NCBI GenBank assembly: GCA_030386875.1
Contig: CM059563.1
Coordinates: forward strand, 49,231,602 to 49,295,601
Source of the DNA: Morinoia aosen
Lineage: Eukaryota; Arthropoda; Malacostraca; Amphipoda; Talitridae
Reading direction: 5' to 3'
DNA length: 64,000 nucleotides
Part shown: positions 1 through 11,500 of the stretch, one piece after another
Layout: each line of letters opens with the position of its first letter
Numbering within the stretch: position 1 is the stretch's first letter
The notes under the pieces: generated by a model
Seen by the model: only the letters and a program-made list of their open reading frames with translations
The model's database searches: none
What the model was told of the DNA's origin: nothing
Program-made: the position numbers and the translations under genes

Positions 1-235
1 TGAAGGCCCTACTGCGGTGAAGGTTTTGTTCCAATCAAGCCTGATACATATCATCTTCTACACGGTTTTTCAAATGCCTTGTTACTAACACCAGGAAGTG
101 ATGACGGTTACGCCCGGTCAAGCTAGTACCCATTTCGACCCCTGAGTAGGGAGGGGAATTGTGGCTGAGTGGCCTTTTTTCAACGGGGAGAAATACCGGC
201 CGTAAAGCAGACGCTTTTTCGCATGCATCCACAAG
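1..235. other. Unassigned sequence at left edge
   Basis: No gene, repeat or structured element is recognised here. A short open frame on the minus strand has no recognisable motif. The dispersed repeat begins at its right edge. The missing 5' exons of the aminopeptidase gene were looked for and not found. Confidence 0.5.
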
Positions 236-450
236 TAGGACATAATTACTGTATCAATGGGAATTAGGGGTCTGAGTCGTCCAGGGATATGAAGACCAGA
301 ACTGAAGAATAATTGGGCCTTCTTTTTGTTGAGAGTGAATAGGCAGTGGTTTTATTAGACTATTTTGCTTCTGTCTACTTCAGTCATATTCTTCAGCATA
401 TATCCCCTTTTTTATCCAACATTTATTCTGGTTTATTAACTTTTAATTTT
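236..450 (+). repeat. Dispersed repeat, 5' half, split by element 1
   Basis: The sequence matches the repeat seen best at 55599-55950 and 58915-59250: a 'tatcaatgggaattag' start, then a GGGCCTTCTTTTTGTTG block, then a pyrimidine-rich stretch. It stops at the 41-bp target duplication of element 1 and resumes at 7365. This copy was therefore in place before the retrotransposon arrived. I could not assign the family to a known class, and no terminal inverted repeats or ORF were seen. Confidence 0.7.
410..450. repeat. 41-bp target-site duplication, left copy
   Basis: These 41 bases are identical, base for base, to 7365-7405, and they bracket element 1. Upstream and downstream flanks are the two halves of one dispersed-repeat copy, which confirms insertion by target-primed reverse transcription. 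The length is long but within the range known for non-LTR elements. Confidence 0.93.
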
Positions 451-459
451 TAAAATTTC

Positions 460-528
460 ACTGTTCCCTTTACCAATTTTACTGGTGCCGAACTGTGTTA
501 TCATCATTTGTATCGTAAAGGGAGCAGT
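460..528 (+). promoter_or_regulatory. 5' UTR stem-loop of element 1
   Basis: Bases 460-473 pair with 515-528 over 14 positions (ACTGTTCCCTTTAC with GTAAAGGGAGCAGT), one pair being a wobble. The stem lies about ten bases from the element's 5' end. Element 2 has the same stem at 32484-32542. I-type elements carry internal promoters in this area; a promoter or RNA-packaging role for this hairpin is inference. Confidence 0.7.
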
Positions 529-858
529 CTATAGACAAGGATATTTGATAAGGATTACTTGTCCATAACAAGTATTCCAGCCCACCCACACCTTCCCGTG
601 GTGGTACCGTTAGTATACCCACTAGGAGTTGCAACTCATTACATATCGTTTATGTAAATTGGCAACATAGTGATCATGAGCTTATTTATACGAGTGTTGT
701 CCGTGGGTAGAACCGACGTGGGGGGCGCCCATTAACATCTGGGTTTTTTTTTATTAGCTTTGCGTATTCATTTTCATTCTGTATCTTGTAAGGGAGAAAC
801 AAACTAAAACTAATAAATTATTATAAGTAAAACACGTGATCCTGGTCCCGGGGGGTCA

Positions 859-3117
859 GTGCCCCGAGGACTAGGGAGAATGGCAAGGGGCGGCAGAGGA
901 TCGCGACCCAACCAGAGGAGCTCTGCGGGGGAACGAAAGACGACTGCGGGGGAGCAAAAGAAGTCATCCGCCATACCCAACGAGGTAAAATCGATCAGGA
1001 CGCCAGTAAAAGGACATGCAAGTGGACCAAAGAGCAGCACACCCCTTAGTTCGACCTCTGCAGCGGGCGCAGGCCGTCAGACTGGGAAACGGGAGCACGA
1101 GGGGGGCATGTCTGCTCGAATCACCGACATCGAGAACAACATCGACGAAGTCATGGAGTGCTTGGATGGGGTGCTGCCGGAGCGTAATGTCGCTAGGTTA
1201 AATACAACGAGCCATGCCTCTGGTACGCAGAACCTAATCTCCAATGAAGAAAGAATCGAAAAGCTTGAAAACACCATTAAAGAAATTACAAAATTACTAT
1301 CCTCCTTATCTTCTTCCGGAGGACTGAAGAGCTCAATCAACCCTCCAAGACAGAAAGAAAAAATCAAGTTCATTCCTTTGGATACTACGAAACAGCCGCC
1401 ACCACCTTCAGTATTCACGCGCTTTTACAGCATGAAGTTTGCACAGGAAACAAAGCGTGCAATTGACCCTTACTCGATTAAAAAGTTAATATTTGCCCTG
1501 ACAAAATTGCCACCGAAGTCCATAACCACCAGCGGAAAAGACAGCTTTACCCTTGAAGTAAGAAACGAGAGCCAAGGCCAAACACTCATGACTATCACAC
1601 ACATAAACTCAACACCATGCAAGGTCCTCCCCCACCCAAAACTCAACAAATCAAAAGGAATTATCTACATTAAAAAATATAACATGGAAAACTTCACTGA
1701 ATTTGCAGCCGGACTGAAAGAAAATTACAACATTAGCGATGTAATAAACGCAACCTTCATCAAAACCAAATACGAACAGACCAGCGCCCTAATCATAGAA
1801 TTCAACTCTGAAACTCCTCCCGATTACATATATATACCGGGTGAGAGGTCCGATACAAGGGTATATCCGTACATCGAGAAACCCATGCAATGTACAAACT
1901 GCCAAATGTATGGACACACCAAGAAACGGTGCACCCGAGCGCTCACTTGCGGAAAGTGCGGAGTGGAGGGACATAGCAGCGACCAGTGCCTGGCAGCGGA
2001 AGCTGTGTGCTTCCACTGCCGATGGTCCCACTGCGTCAAGGACAAAGCATGCCCGAGACAAGTTGAAGAAGAGCAGATCCTTGCCATCCAGAACAGCCAC
2101 AAGGTTGGAAAACGCCGCGCCAGACAAATGCTCAACGGCCCAACGAACGTGCCTGAAAAATCTTCACTTCTACATCCCACACATTTCAAATGCACATTGG
2201 ATCCGAAAGAAAAACGTAAGATGTCTCCGTGGGTTCTCGAAAAATGCCTTCAGGTCGAGTTGGGCGACAAGCCCAAGCGAATTACCTCCCAAGGTGCAAA
2301 CTCTTTTATTATCGAGGTAACCGGTAAACAGCAAAGCATCCAAATCTGTAACATAACATCCCTAAACAATATCCCAGTCTCCATATCTGAACACCCACAC
2401 TTCAACTTAGTCAAAGGACTCGTGTATCTGTACGAGTATGATTTGTCTGACTTCGACTGCTTTCGAGAGGGGCTGATAGCGGACTACGGACTGTACGACG
2501 CGGTGAAAGCAACCTGGATCCGACCAAAGAACCCTCTTTCTCAAGCACTTCTACTCACTTTCAGACAGGACCTCCCTGAGTACATTACCATCCCTGGTGA
2601 ACAATCCCAAACAAAGGTACTCCCATACGTGCCACGTCCCATGTTTTGCAAAAAGTGCCTCGAATACAACCACACGCAGAAACGATGCCCTAGCAATGTA
2701 GTGACCTGTGCTAGGTGCAACAATGCAAACCACGATAGTGGAGATTGCACCAACACAAAAATAGAATGCCATAACTGCGGCCAAGATCACTACTCAGGAT
2801 CTTACAAATGTACCGAATTCAAATATCAGCAGGAAATTCTCACCATTCAATACAAATACAAACTAACCAGAGCCTACGCAAAAGTTAAACTGGACTCAGA
2901 ACAACCAAACTATCGCCACAGCTATGCTGCTGCCGTAATGTCAAACAGCTCAGACGCACCCAACCGACAGCCACCCGTCTCTCGGGAACAAGAAGCAGTA
3001 GCAGCTCCCACAGCTACCCCATCCGGACCCTCTAAGCCCCAGAGTCTGGAAGAGGAAGAGGAAGAGAAAAAACTCCGAGGATCAAGAAAAACCTACCGAA
3101 TAGAAACAAGTAACTGA
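859..3117 (+). CDS. Element 1 ORF1: Gag-like protein with duplicated zinc-knuckle module
   Basis: The 752-residue nucleic-acid-binding protein presumably coats the retrotransposon RNA. A basic, low-complexity N-terminus is followed by a predicted coiled coil (about residues 85-150). Two homologous modules follow, each ending in three zinc knuckles: the first series starts at C345 (CTNC...GH...C) and the second at C597 (CKKC...NH...C). In each module a shared S-x-G-K/A-x-S/T-F-I/L-x-E segment and an SKG-x-YI/L...Y-D/N segment precede the knuckles. The end at 3117 looks artificial: past an A6 run near 3067 the tail that resembles element 2 lies in other frames (see 3104-3306). The ATG at 859 is the first in frame with a long open run. 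Confidence 0.85.
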   Translation: MPRGLGRMARGGRGSRPNQRSSAGERKTTAGEQKKSSAIPNEVKSIRTPVKGHASGPKSSTPLSSTSAAGAGRQTGKREHEGGMSARITDIENNIDEVMECLDGVLPERNVARLNTTSHASGTQNLISNEERIEKLENTIKEITKLLSSLSSSGGLKSSINPPRQKEKIKFIPLDTTKQPPPPSVFTRFYSMKFAQETKRAIDPYSIKKLIFALTKLPPKSITTSGKDSFTLEVRNESQGQTLMTITHINSTPCKVLPHPKLNKSKGIIYIKKYNMENFTEFAAGLKENYNISDVINATFIKTKYEQTSALIIEFNSETPPDYIYIPGERSDTRVYPYIEKPMQCTNCQMYGHTKKRCTRALTCGKCGVEGHSSDQCLAAEAVCFHCRWSHCVKDKACPRQVEEEQILAIQNSHKVGKRRARQMLNGPTNVPEKSSLLHPTHFKCTLDPKEKRKMSPWVLEKCLQVELGDKPKRITSQGANSFIIEVTGKQQSIQICNITSLNNIPVSISEHPHFNLVKGLVYLYEYDLSDFDCFREGLIADYGLYDAVKATWIRPKNPLSQALLLTFRQDLPEYITIPGEQSQTKVLPYVPRPMFCKKCLEYNHTQKRCPSNVVTCARCNNANHDSGDCTNTKIECHNCGQDHYSGSYKCTEFKYQQEILTIQYKYKLTRAYAKVKLDSEQPNYRHSYAAAVMSNSSDAPNRQPPVSREQEAVAAPTATPSGPSKPQSLEEEEEEKKLRGSRKTYRIETSN

Positions 3118-3306
3118 AGCAGTTTGTGTCGATCCATCCACTGGAGAAACGTATAATATACAACCCCTATCCAAATCATATCAAACTACGACTCTGCAAT
3201 GAGTGATAGCGAAATCACAAGCGAGAACAATCCGACCGTAAGAAGTGAAACAAGAAAAATCTACCAACAGTATCAAATGGAAACTCAACTAAACCAAAAT
3301 GAATAG
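3104..3306 (+). pseudogene. Displaced C-terminal remnant of element 1 ORF1
   Basis: Between the ORF1 stop and ORF2, two other frames carry coherent protein sequence. Frame 2 is open from 3104 to 3199. Frame 1 then reads a piece similar to the C-terminal region of element 2 ORF1 (motif SENNPTVRSETRKI against SECNPIMRQEARRI). It ends at a TAG at 3304-3306 that overlaps the ORF2 ATG at 3299. This suggests ORF1 originally ran to about 3306 and was broken by frameshifts plus a TAG at 3101. Confidence 0.6.
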
Positions 3307-6300
3307 TGGAGCCATCGCGCTGCAGCGGAACTGCCAGGGTGTTCGGGCCAAAAAAGACGAATTATTACAACTAATCAGCCTTCATAAACCGTTTGTAATT
3401 GCTCTCCAAGAAACCAAACTGTGGCACAACTGTAACTTCTCAATACCTCAGTACGTTCTGCTCGCCAAGCATGGACACTTCAATGTCATACCCCATGGAG
3501 GAGTTGGCCTTTTAATCCACGAATCCATTCCCTTTCAGGAAGTTCCCTTGACTTCAACCATGCAAGCCATCGCAGCTACCGTCCAACTCACTCAGCGAAT
3601 AACCTTTGTCTCGCTTTACAGCTCAAGAAACCACACCTTATCTTTACAATTATTGAACGAGTTATTGGTCCAACTGCCTCCTCCAATCATTTTGATGGGC
3701 GACTTCAATAGCCACAACACAATCTGGGATGCCAAACTATAGATGCCCGGGGCCGTCTGGTAGAAAACTTCATCAGCCAACATAACCTGACTTTACTCAA
3801 CACGGGAACTCCGACTCGAATATCGTACAACTCTGAATCTGCAATAGACCTGACCATAACTTCTCCTCGCCAATTGGTGCTGACCTATCATGAAACGCAT
3901 CCGAATCCCCATGAAGACAGCGATCACTGCCGTATTGTACTGAAACTAATAAACTCACCGCGCAACGAGATGAGACGCACCGTGTGGAACATCAGGAAGG
4001 CAGACTGGACGTCGTACAAGGCCCACCCTAGGTGGGAGGAGCTCCAGATACCCGATGAAGCTACATGTGCCGAAGCCCTTGAAACATTCACCAGTACATT
4101 GACAGCCGTAGCAAATGAATGCATCCCTACAATCGAACTAACAACCTTTTTTCCGAAACCCTACTGGAGTGCAAGACTTACAGAAACGCGCAATAACAGA
4201 GAACGCCTCTACCAAAGCTATAGACAAACAAAATCCGTGCAGAACGCCCTGTGTTGGAAAAGAGCTAGAGCCATCCATAGAAACCTACTGCGAGAAGAAA
4301 AACGTAAAGCATGGATTTCACTCGCCAATACCTTCACAAAAAACACACCAATCAGCTCTATATACGAAAATGTCAGAAAAATCAAAGGAAAACTGCAGCG
4401 GCATGTATCAATTTTGAGAGAAAAAAATGTGACATACTCGACAGTACCAGATATAGCAATCAAACTAGCAGAAACTTTTAGCCATATCAGCAGCACGGCC
4501 AACTACCCTCAAGAGTTTATACAAGAAAAATTACGAGCAGAAGCTAGCGAAATCGATTTCTCGTCTCACAATAGCGAAATGTACAACGAAGTATTCTCCT
4601 CTGCCGAACTCGACGCCGTTTTGGACACGACAAAGAAAACATCACCTGGAGCAGACGGAATCTCATATGAGATGTTGAAACACCTCCCAAAACAGGGCAA
4701 AGAAAGTCTCTTGTCCCTCTACAACAAGCTGTGGCTCCAAGGTTACTTCCCACCCAGTTGGAGAGAAGCAGTAATCATCCCATTTCAAAAACCCGGAAAG
4801 TCTCCCTACTCACCATTAAACTACAGGCCAATTGCATTAACAAGCTGCCTCTGCAAGACTCTAGAACGACTCATCAACAATAGACTCCTTGACCATTGTG
4901 ACATGCACGGCTACCTGACCAATATTCAATGCGGCGGCCGCCCTAACCGATCCACAATCGACCACCTAATCCGTCTGGAAACTATTATCCGAAAATCCTT
5001 CATCCACAACGAGCACTTCATAAGCATATTTTTTGACCTTAAAAAGGCTTACGACACCACGTGGAAGTACGGAATTATGCAAGACCTCTACAATCTACAC
5101 CTCCGTGGACGACTCCCTTCCTACATAAAACAGTTCTTGCAGCATCGTACCCTCAGAGTAAGGCTAAACAATCACCTATCGGACCCATTTCCACAAGAAG
5201 AAGGTGTCCCTCAAGGCTCCGTCTTATCAGTAACCCTCTTCATCATCAAAATTAACAATATTGCCTCCATGATCCCAAAAGATCCACGGTATCACGCATC
5301 GCTATACGTAGACGACTTCCAGCTCGGGTACCACACAGCGACCCCAAAATTGTTCAAGCCAAACTCCAAGAGTGCGTCGACAGGGTGGCGCTCTGGACCC
5401 GAACTAACGGCTTCTCCTTTTCAATGGATAAATCCAGAGCTGTTCACTTCACTTCCCTACCGGGCATTCATTTATCACCGTCACTCAAAATTGGAAATCA
5501 AAATATAGAATACACCGATGAAATAAAATTCCTTGGGCTAACATGGGACCGCAAACTGACCTGGAAGACCCATATCACCAACATAAAAGCAAGCTGACAG
5601 AAAAGCTTGAATATGCTTAAATCTATCGCCTCGCACGAATGGGGTGGAGACCAAGAAACTTTGCTCCACCTATACCGACTATTCATCCGGCCAAAATTAG
5701 ATTACGGTTGCTTGGTTTACTCCTCTGCTTCGTTATCTATACTCAAACAGCTTGTCCCCATCGTGAATGATTGCCTACGACTAGCTACAGGCGCATTTAA
5801 ATCAACACCGATTCCTAGCTTACAAGTAATTTCCGGCGAGATGCCCCTCAAGCTGCGAAGACAGCACCTCTCGCTAAAGTATCTCTACAAAATAAAAAGC
5901 CACCTGTCAAACCCAGCGCGCAACTGTGCCATACGGCCTATCGACAGAAGACTGTTTAATAATAAACTAACTCACCGCCTTTTGCCGTTCGCACTGTCGA
6001 ACTCACAGAATCTCTCGATCTCCAGGAAGCCCACATAAAGCCTGGCTTCTCGTATCGGCTACTGAATATCACTACACCCACATGGAAAACCAGCCTCGCC
6101 GAAATAAACATAGAACTGACTTTTTACAAAAAGGAATCTACCCATCCAGCCTTGTAAATCAAGGAATACCAGCGACTGCGGCGCGAGGAATATCAAGAGC
6201 ATGTCCCGATCTTTACCGACGGTTCAAAGTACGACGAAAGAGTCGGCGCCGCGGCACTGTGTGGCGGTACGAGGGAGATGATGTCCCTTCCCGGAGTTGT

Positions 6301-7039
6301 ATCAATATTCACTGCAGAACTCCACGCTATCGAAATAGCTCTACAAATTATCCGCGGCCACAACAAAGAGAGATTTGTAATCTTCTGTGACTCCTTGAGT
6401 GCCCTCACAGCACTGCAAAATAAACGCACCCCCCATCCCCTTGCGCGGCATCTCATACATCAAATCGATAAACTAACCCAAGACCACTAAACAGTCAAAC
6501 TCTGTTGGATCTCGAGCCATATCGGCATCGAAGGCAACGAGGCAGTTGACAAACTCGCTAAAACAGCTGCACTTCGACCTGCAGAAAATGTCATGACCTT
6601 CTATGGAGACTGGTTCCCAATCATAGCTAGCAAAATACGTGCCCTATGGAAAGAAAATTGGCATCGGGATAGAAACTTCTTATTCAGCATACAACCGGAT
6701 CCCAATTCCTATAAACGAGAAAATCTAACCAGAAGAAACGAAGTAGTACTGAACCGCTTGCGATGTGGACACACACATCTCACACACGGATACTTAATGA
6801 ACAGCACAGTCCAAGAACCCCCGCCCTGTTGCCCTCTTTGTTTGGGGGCTCGCCTCACCGTACATCACATCGTCATTGATTGCCCAGCCTTACACAGCGC
6901 AAGACGTCGTCACATAAGTCTATTTAATGCTGCTGACCAACACCCGCCTCTCTCAATCAGAGACCTGCTGGGTCATGACGCCCCTGTCGCCGAACTTATG
7001 GAATACCTTCGCAAAATCAACGCGAACGACCTAATATGA
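3299..7039 (+). pseudogene. Element 1 ORF2: broken APE endonuclease-reverse transcriptase-RNase H
   Basis: The regions line up end to end with the intact ORF2 at 35560-39288. The endonuclease shows QETKLW, GDFNSH and SDHC. The reverse transcriptase shows the YVDD active site near 5310. RNase H shows FTDGS, TAELHA and FCDSLS. The C-terminal finger is CPLC...HH...C. Disruptions seen: frameshifts near 3728, 5345 and 5990, a TGA at 5595-5597, and TAA codons at 6155-6157 and 6488-6490. Open segments are 3299-3742, about 3728-5508, 5385-5597, 5607-6038 and about 5996-7039. The product would cleave target DNA and copy the element RNA onto it; as it stands it cannot be made whole. Confidence 0.9.
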
Positions 7040-7364
7040 ATTATACATGCTCCTGCCAGATGAGTATACTGCAAACCGTCTATTACCATCGAGGTTCAAG
7101 CATATGGAACTACACACCCGTGGACCTCTAAGAGTCAACTATCGCACTAATTGCCCCATTTCTTATGTGTGCTGAGACGAGTGCTGGACACCACACCGAC
7201 CGAGAACACTAACATTAATTAATCCAGTTGCTTGTAGCAAGTTTCGTCACTTATAATGTGATCGCCTAGCCGATGTGTGATTACCTAGCTAAAGCTAGGG
7301 GGGTCCATAGTTGCAAGTTGCTGGCGACCCTGGTGGAAACGTAACCCTAAACTTATTATTCTTA
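7040..7364 (+). other. Element 1 3' UTR with two stem-loops and short tail
   Basis: Stem-loop 1 is 7284-7299 (CCTAGC, TAAA loop, GCTAGG). Stem-loop 2 is 7310-7328 (GTTGC with GCGAC, one wobble pair). The 87-bp fragment at 13442-13528 has both stems with different bases in the paired positions, so pairing is conserved while sequence is not. The 3' end of such RNAs is what the reverse transcriptase recognises, which is the likely role here. A degenerate TTA-rich tail ends at the target duplication. Confidence 0.7.
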
Positions 7365-7405
7365 TTTTATCCAACATTTATTCTGGTTTATTAACTTTTA
7401 ATTTT
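7365..7405. repeat. 41-bp target-site duplication, right copy
   Basis: The 41 bases are identical to 410-450. The next bases (GCTGTTTATACGCGCAGGG) continue the interrupted dispersed repeat. Confidence 0.93.
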
Positions 7406-7520
7406 GCTGTTTATACGCGCAGGGCGGTCTCACACACCTTGTACATAGATTTCCCTTTACCTTAATTACAAACTAAATGGTGTATTCCTGCTTCTCTTTT
7501 TGAGCACACCTTTTTTTGTA
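7365..7520 (+). repeat. Dispersed repeat, 3' half
   Basis: This resumes the repeat interrupted at 450. It carries the 'acgcgcagggcgg' and 'cacaccttgtacatagatt' blocks found in the other copies, then the 'aaatggtg' block near the 3' end. Confidence 0.7.
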
Positions 7521-8037
7521 ATTCGGGATACATACACCGACTTAAAATACAATCTTTACGCAGCCGTTGCGTTTGCTGCGTGACGGCGGCGAGCGACAAT
7601 TACGGTTGCGATTTTAAATCGTGTGCGCATCAAATCTTTAACAATGAGCTCATATTCCGAAAAGTCCGTACACGATGTGGGCAGAGAATGCTTACCCAAG
7701 AGTTCTGTGTAATCATGGCATCGAGACCAATTTAAAACTCTCCAGGAGGGTACGCGAAAACCGCGGCGCTGTATTTGATAATGTGAAAATTGGCATTTTT
7801 ACGCAAGAGTCCCGGATGATTTGTCTTTATGTCTTGCTTCGCTAGAGGAAATTACTTTAAGACGAAATTTAGTAAACAAAGCATAAGTTATTTCACGATG
7901 ATCGAGAGCCAAAATATATTTGGGTCTCCTTTATAGCAGCCTTAAAGACTGGAAACAAAAACGAAAGGTATTCGATTTTTCACAAGATTTGAGAAAATTA
8001 TGCCGTAGTTTAATCCTTCCTCAATAAATGTGTTGGC
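7521..8037. other. Unassigned sequence
   Basis: I see no exon with matching splice phase, no repeat and no ORF with a recognised motif in these 517 bases. Confidence 0.5.
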
Positions 8038-8275
8038 GCAAAGGTGTCTCCACGACCTTCGCGTAAGGACAGCAAGTTTGCTAGAAGTTCATAAACAAGA
8101 CATAAGCTGGAGACAAGAGTAGTAGGCGCTGAAAAAAAGACAGCAGTATTGTAAACAGAGTATCAAACAGAGCAAAAAAACTATTCTGTAGCAGCGAAAG
8201 GCAGACCTACCTACGCTTAAGCTTGGGGCCACGCGTGTTTCTCCTGGGAGCCCTAATTTCCACTGATAGAATGAT
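8038..8275 (-). repeat. Dispersed repeat, minus-strand copy
   Basis: Read on the minus strand it shows the family blocks in order: GGAAATTAGGGCTCCCAGGA, TAGGTAGGTCTGCC, ACTGCTGTC, TTTTTCAGCGCCTACTACTC and TCTTGTTTATGAACTTCT. It is the only clear copy in this orientation; the others are on the + strand. Confidence 0.65.
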
Positions 8276-8416
8276 TTCACTTCCATAGGAGACGATTATT
8301 CACAAAACATTTTGCTTCCCGTAAGCGTAAAGTCTCACCGACGTTATCATTTTATCATCAAACTTTAAATTTTACGGTACAAATAATTTCTAGTGTGTGC
8401 TAATTTTCATTTCAAG

Positions 8417-8594
8417 TTTGGGCAAGAGAAGAGGCCCTCGACCAGACATGGTACGCGAGCGAAAAAGGCCCGCAGATTCTGGCTTTCTTCGAGGAGTACT
8501 TCTCAATCCCCTTCCCTCTGCCCAAGCTGGACATGATCGCCGTGCCGGACTTCTCCGAGTCTGCTATGGAGAACTGGGGACTCATCACGTACAG
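8417..8594 (+). CDS. Aminopeptidase exon a: SAMEN motif
   Basis: This encodes the WARxEAL to [10 protein letters not shown] stretch that forms the wall of the active site. The acceptor is TTTCAAG and the donor ACAG/GTAAGG. The exopeptidase motif that recognises the free peptide N-terminus reads S-A-M-E-N, where the family nearly always has G-A-M-E-N. Two bases of the first codon come from here and one from an exon upstream that is not in view. Confidence 0.9.
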
Positions 8595-11500
8595 GTAAGG
8601 CAGCGGTTTTTCAACCCTACCAGAGCCGAGACGCTGAACCTGTTAAACGTTAAACAGTACAGACTCAATTCAAATATATGGGAACAAGCATTCGCAATGG
8701 CTATCTATGAGGTGTTTGAGTGCGAATATTTGGTTATTTTTAGTTTGCGACGTATTTTTTACGTACTAGCCAAAGTACCGAAAATTAATTACAGCTGTAA
8801 AGGGACCAATTTGGAAATTACCGAAACATTTGTACCGCTGTCTGGAATAGTTAAAATAACATTGGTGACATTTAACCTTGCAGTCATTAGCCAGGTATGA
8901 GAATAATGTATTGCCTTAATTATGAACTTGCATTCATTTAGAAGCATAAAAACGCGCAAAAACACACGCGTCACAGTATCAAAGCATTGCTGGTCAGTTC
9001 ATGCATGTTGCGTCTGGTATTATAATGAGCTGTTTCGAGAATTAGTGAGATATTTTAGTTTCCCATATCGTAACTCTCAAAGTGTTTCTACAGACGTTAA
9101 TTTTTTAATAATTTGAGCTTCTTCAACACACATTGTGTACGTGTACAAGTCAATCTAAACCGAAAATGAAGTACAACACACTTGCTACCAGAGTATCCAC
9201 TTTAGCAAACCTTAAACTTTATTTCGTTCTGGCCTTGAAGTCACTGATTTTTTAGTCGAAAAATTACGAGGAGCCAACTGACCGTTAATTATTGAAGCTA
9301 TTGCCTCGAAAATAATATTTTGGAAAAATTTTTACAGAGAAGCTGTACTCCTTTTGGATCCACTCGGATTCTCCAGCCACAACCAGGAAGTTGTGGCGGA
9401 CGTAATTGCCCACGAGCTTGCCCACCAGTGGTTCGGGGACCTGGTCACCATGGAGTGGTGGTCTGACTTGTGGCTCAACGAAGGCTTCGCCACCTACTTG
9501 TCCTATCTGGGCACTAACTATGTAAGAAAATTGGTGGGGCTGGTGTTTTTTCGTCGAATCCTCATAGCTCCATCGATCCACTTTTACGGTTTTTGTTTGA
9601 GAAATGAGCGCTGGAGCCTGTTCTTTCAAAATGCTCGTTGCGTTTATGCACGACTGGAAAACGTGTGAATGAGTGAAATCCTTTCCTTACAATTCAACAG
9701 TTAATTCTGTGTCACTGGATGTCGGCCATTAAAAAATGTAATTCAAGTTATATTTTGGTCTGTGAATAAGATTATATTTCTAGTGAAATCGAAAATCTCG
9801 AAGTATAACGCTTACTTTGTTGTGAAATTCTGGTGTATATTTTACCAAAACAATTGCACTTATTTCATCCGAGTAGAATACAGGTATACTCAAATCAAAA
9901 TTCTATGGTCGTACAAATCTAACGAGTGCGATGAAATCGTATGGTCTTAAATTGCAGAAAAAATCCTGTAATTTAACTCTGTGAGTGAATTGCAGTCGTG
10001 CTTGTCTAGAATCAAAATTATTTCACACTAGTTGACGAAAATTCATGAATTTTCGCAATTTAAATTTGAACGTTGATGCTAGCACGCTGACAAAATTGTA
10101 ATGCACAGGAGCGCAAGTTTTCTACTTGTTTGAAGTACCGTCTTAAGGTTTTAAGCATTTCATATTTTATTTAGCTCATGTGTGCATTGAATAAATTTGC
10201 ATAATCGGGACGGAGGTTTTGTTCACTCACTTTCCAAACTTTTTTTTGAAATTATTTTAATAATTTGGATTATTATACTCAAGCTAAAAACATGGACTTC
10301 GCTGTAGGAGGATGAACACTGAAGTCTATAATAGTGAAGTTATTTTAGAATACTGACATCTCTTAAATCCCACCGTATTGTTGTATTTCGACACCTTTGT
10401 GTTACACCAAGAAGCGAAACAGTTTCAGCATTCTATAAAGCCCTCATCACTATCAATCAATCCTGATGGTTTCTTACGAGTGGTACTCATATTTAAATAG
10501 TTTGAACAAGTGCAGCTCGAAATTTATTTAGTTACTTCACCCTGCCCAGGTCTTTTAAACTTTCAGTTCGTTTCAAACGACTTGGCCATTTCAGTGTGAG
10601 CCAGATTGGAATTTCGCGGACACTTTCGTGATCTCCGAGCTCCAGACCGTCTTTGCCATAGACTGCTACGAATCGTCGCATCCCGTCAGCGCTGCCGTCG
10701 AGTACCCCAGCGACATCGCGCAACTCTTCGACGATATTTCATATGCCAAAGGTGCTCATTATAATATTTTTCTCTGACACCCAGTACTGAATGCTTTTTT
10801 TCTGATTAGCTGACTTTTAAAGCTTGATACTTGATAAACGATGCATAAACGCGAGCCTGAACCTGTATTCAGAACTGTAGTTAGTTGAGTTTCGAATAAG
10901 GACAGACTGTGACAATGAAATATTGAAAGACGGAAGCATGCATAGAGCGAGTAACTCGTCAACTTCATTTCCAACTCCTTCACGTGCTGGCTAGATCCTA
11001 ACGTCAAAAAATGAAGGGTTTAAGAAAATCAGCTTGATTGACGTACATTTTTTTGTCATTATTTCAATTTGTTTTCGTTAATTACTTCTTAAACTTTTAT
11101 CAACACGTTAAACTGTGGCGTGAGCTAGCGGTTCATATACTTACTGCAAGCCAAATGAAAATACATTCTAACTTATTTTTTTATTAATTTTAAGGTAAAA
11201 CATTAAAATTAAGTCTAATATGAGTTCATTATTTAATTTTTGTTCAACACAGTCACTGATCCTTTATCACCTTGCGATTTTATATTAGTTTTATCCGCTA
11301 CGAGATGTTACTGAGCGTTGCGAGAAATTTTCCCCTTCAATGGTCCCCATTTTCTTGAAATCGTGAAAATAGGTCGAAAATCTGCCGCTCTGCCAGCTCA
11401 AATCACCTAAAGTTGTCTAGAAATACTCTTTTTTACAGCTTTTTGATAAGTTTATTAATGATGGCGAATGAGACCAAAATGAAATTTTACAAATTGTCAA

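Larger units (their letters stand above)
451..7364 (+). mobile_element. Non-LTR retrotransposon, element 1 (I-like, ORF2 defective)
   Basis: This is a full-length insertion: structured 5' UTR, Gag-like ORF1 (859-3117), broken endonuclease-RT-RNase H ORF2 (3299-7039), about 320 bases of 3' UTR and a degenerate TTATTATTCTTA tail. There are no long terminal repeats. An RNase H domain inside ORF2, zinc knuckles in ORF1 and a TTA-type tail are typical of the I superfamily (I, Nimb and relatives). The element shares its 5' UTR, Gag architecture and ORF2 with element 2 at 32471-39457 but is clearly diverged from it. Three frameshifts and three stops in ORF2 make it non-autonomous now. Confidence 0.92.

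Noticed and set aside
10532..10723. Minus-strand open frame over aminopeptidase exon c
   Set aside because: Shadow of the real exon on the other strand.
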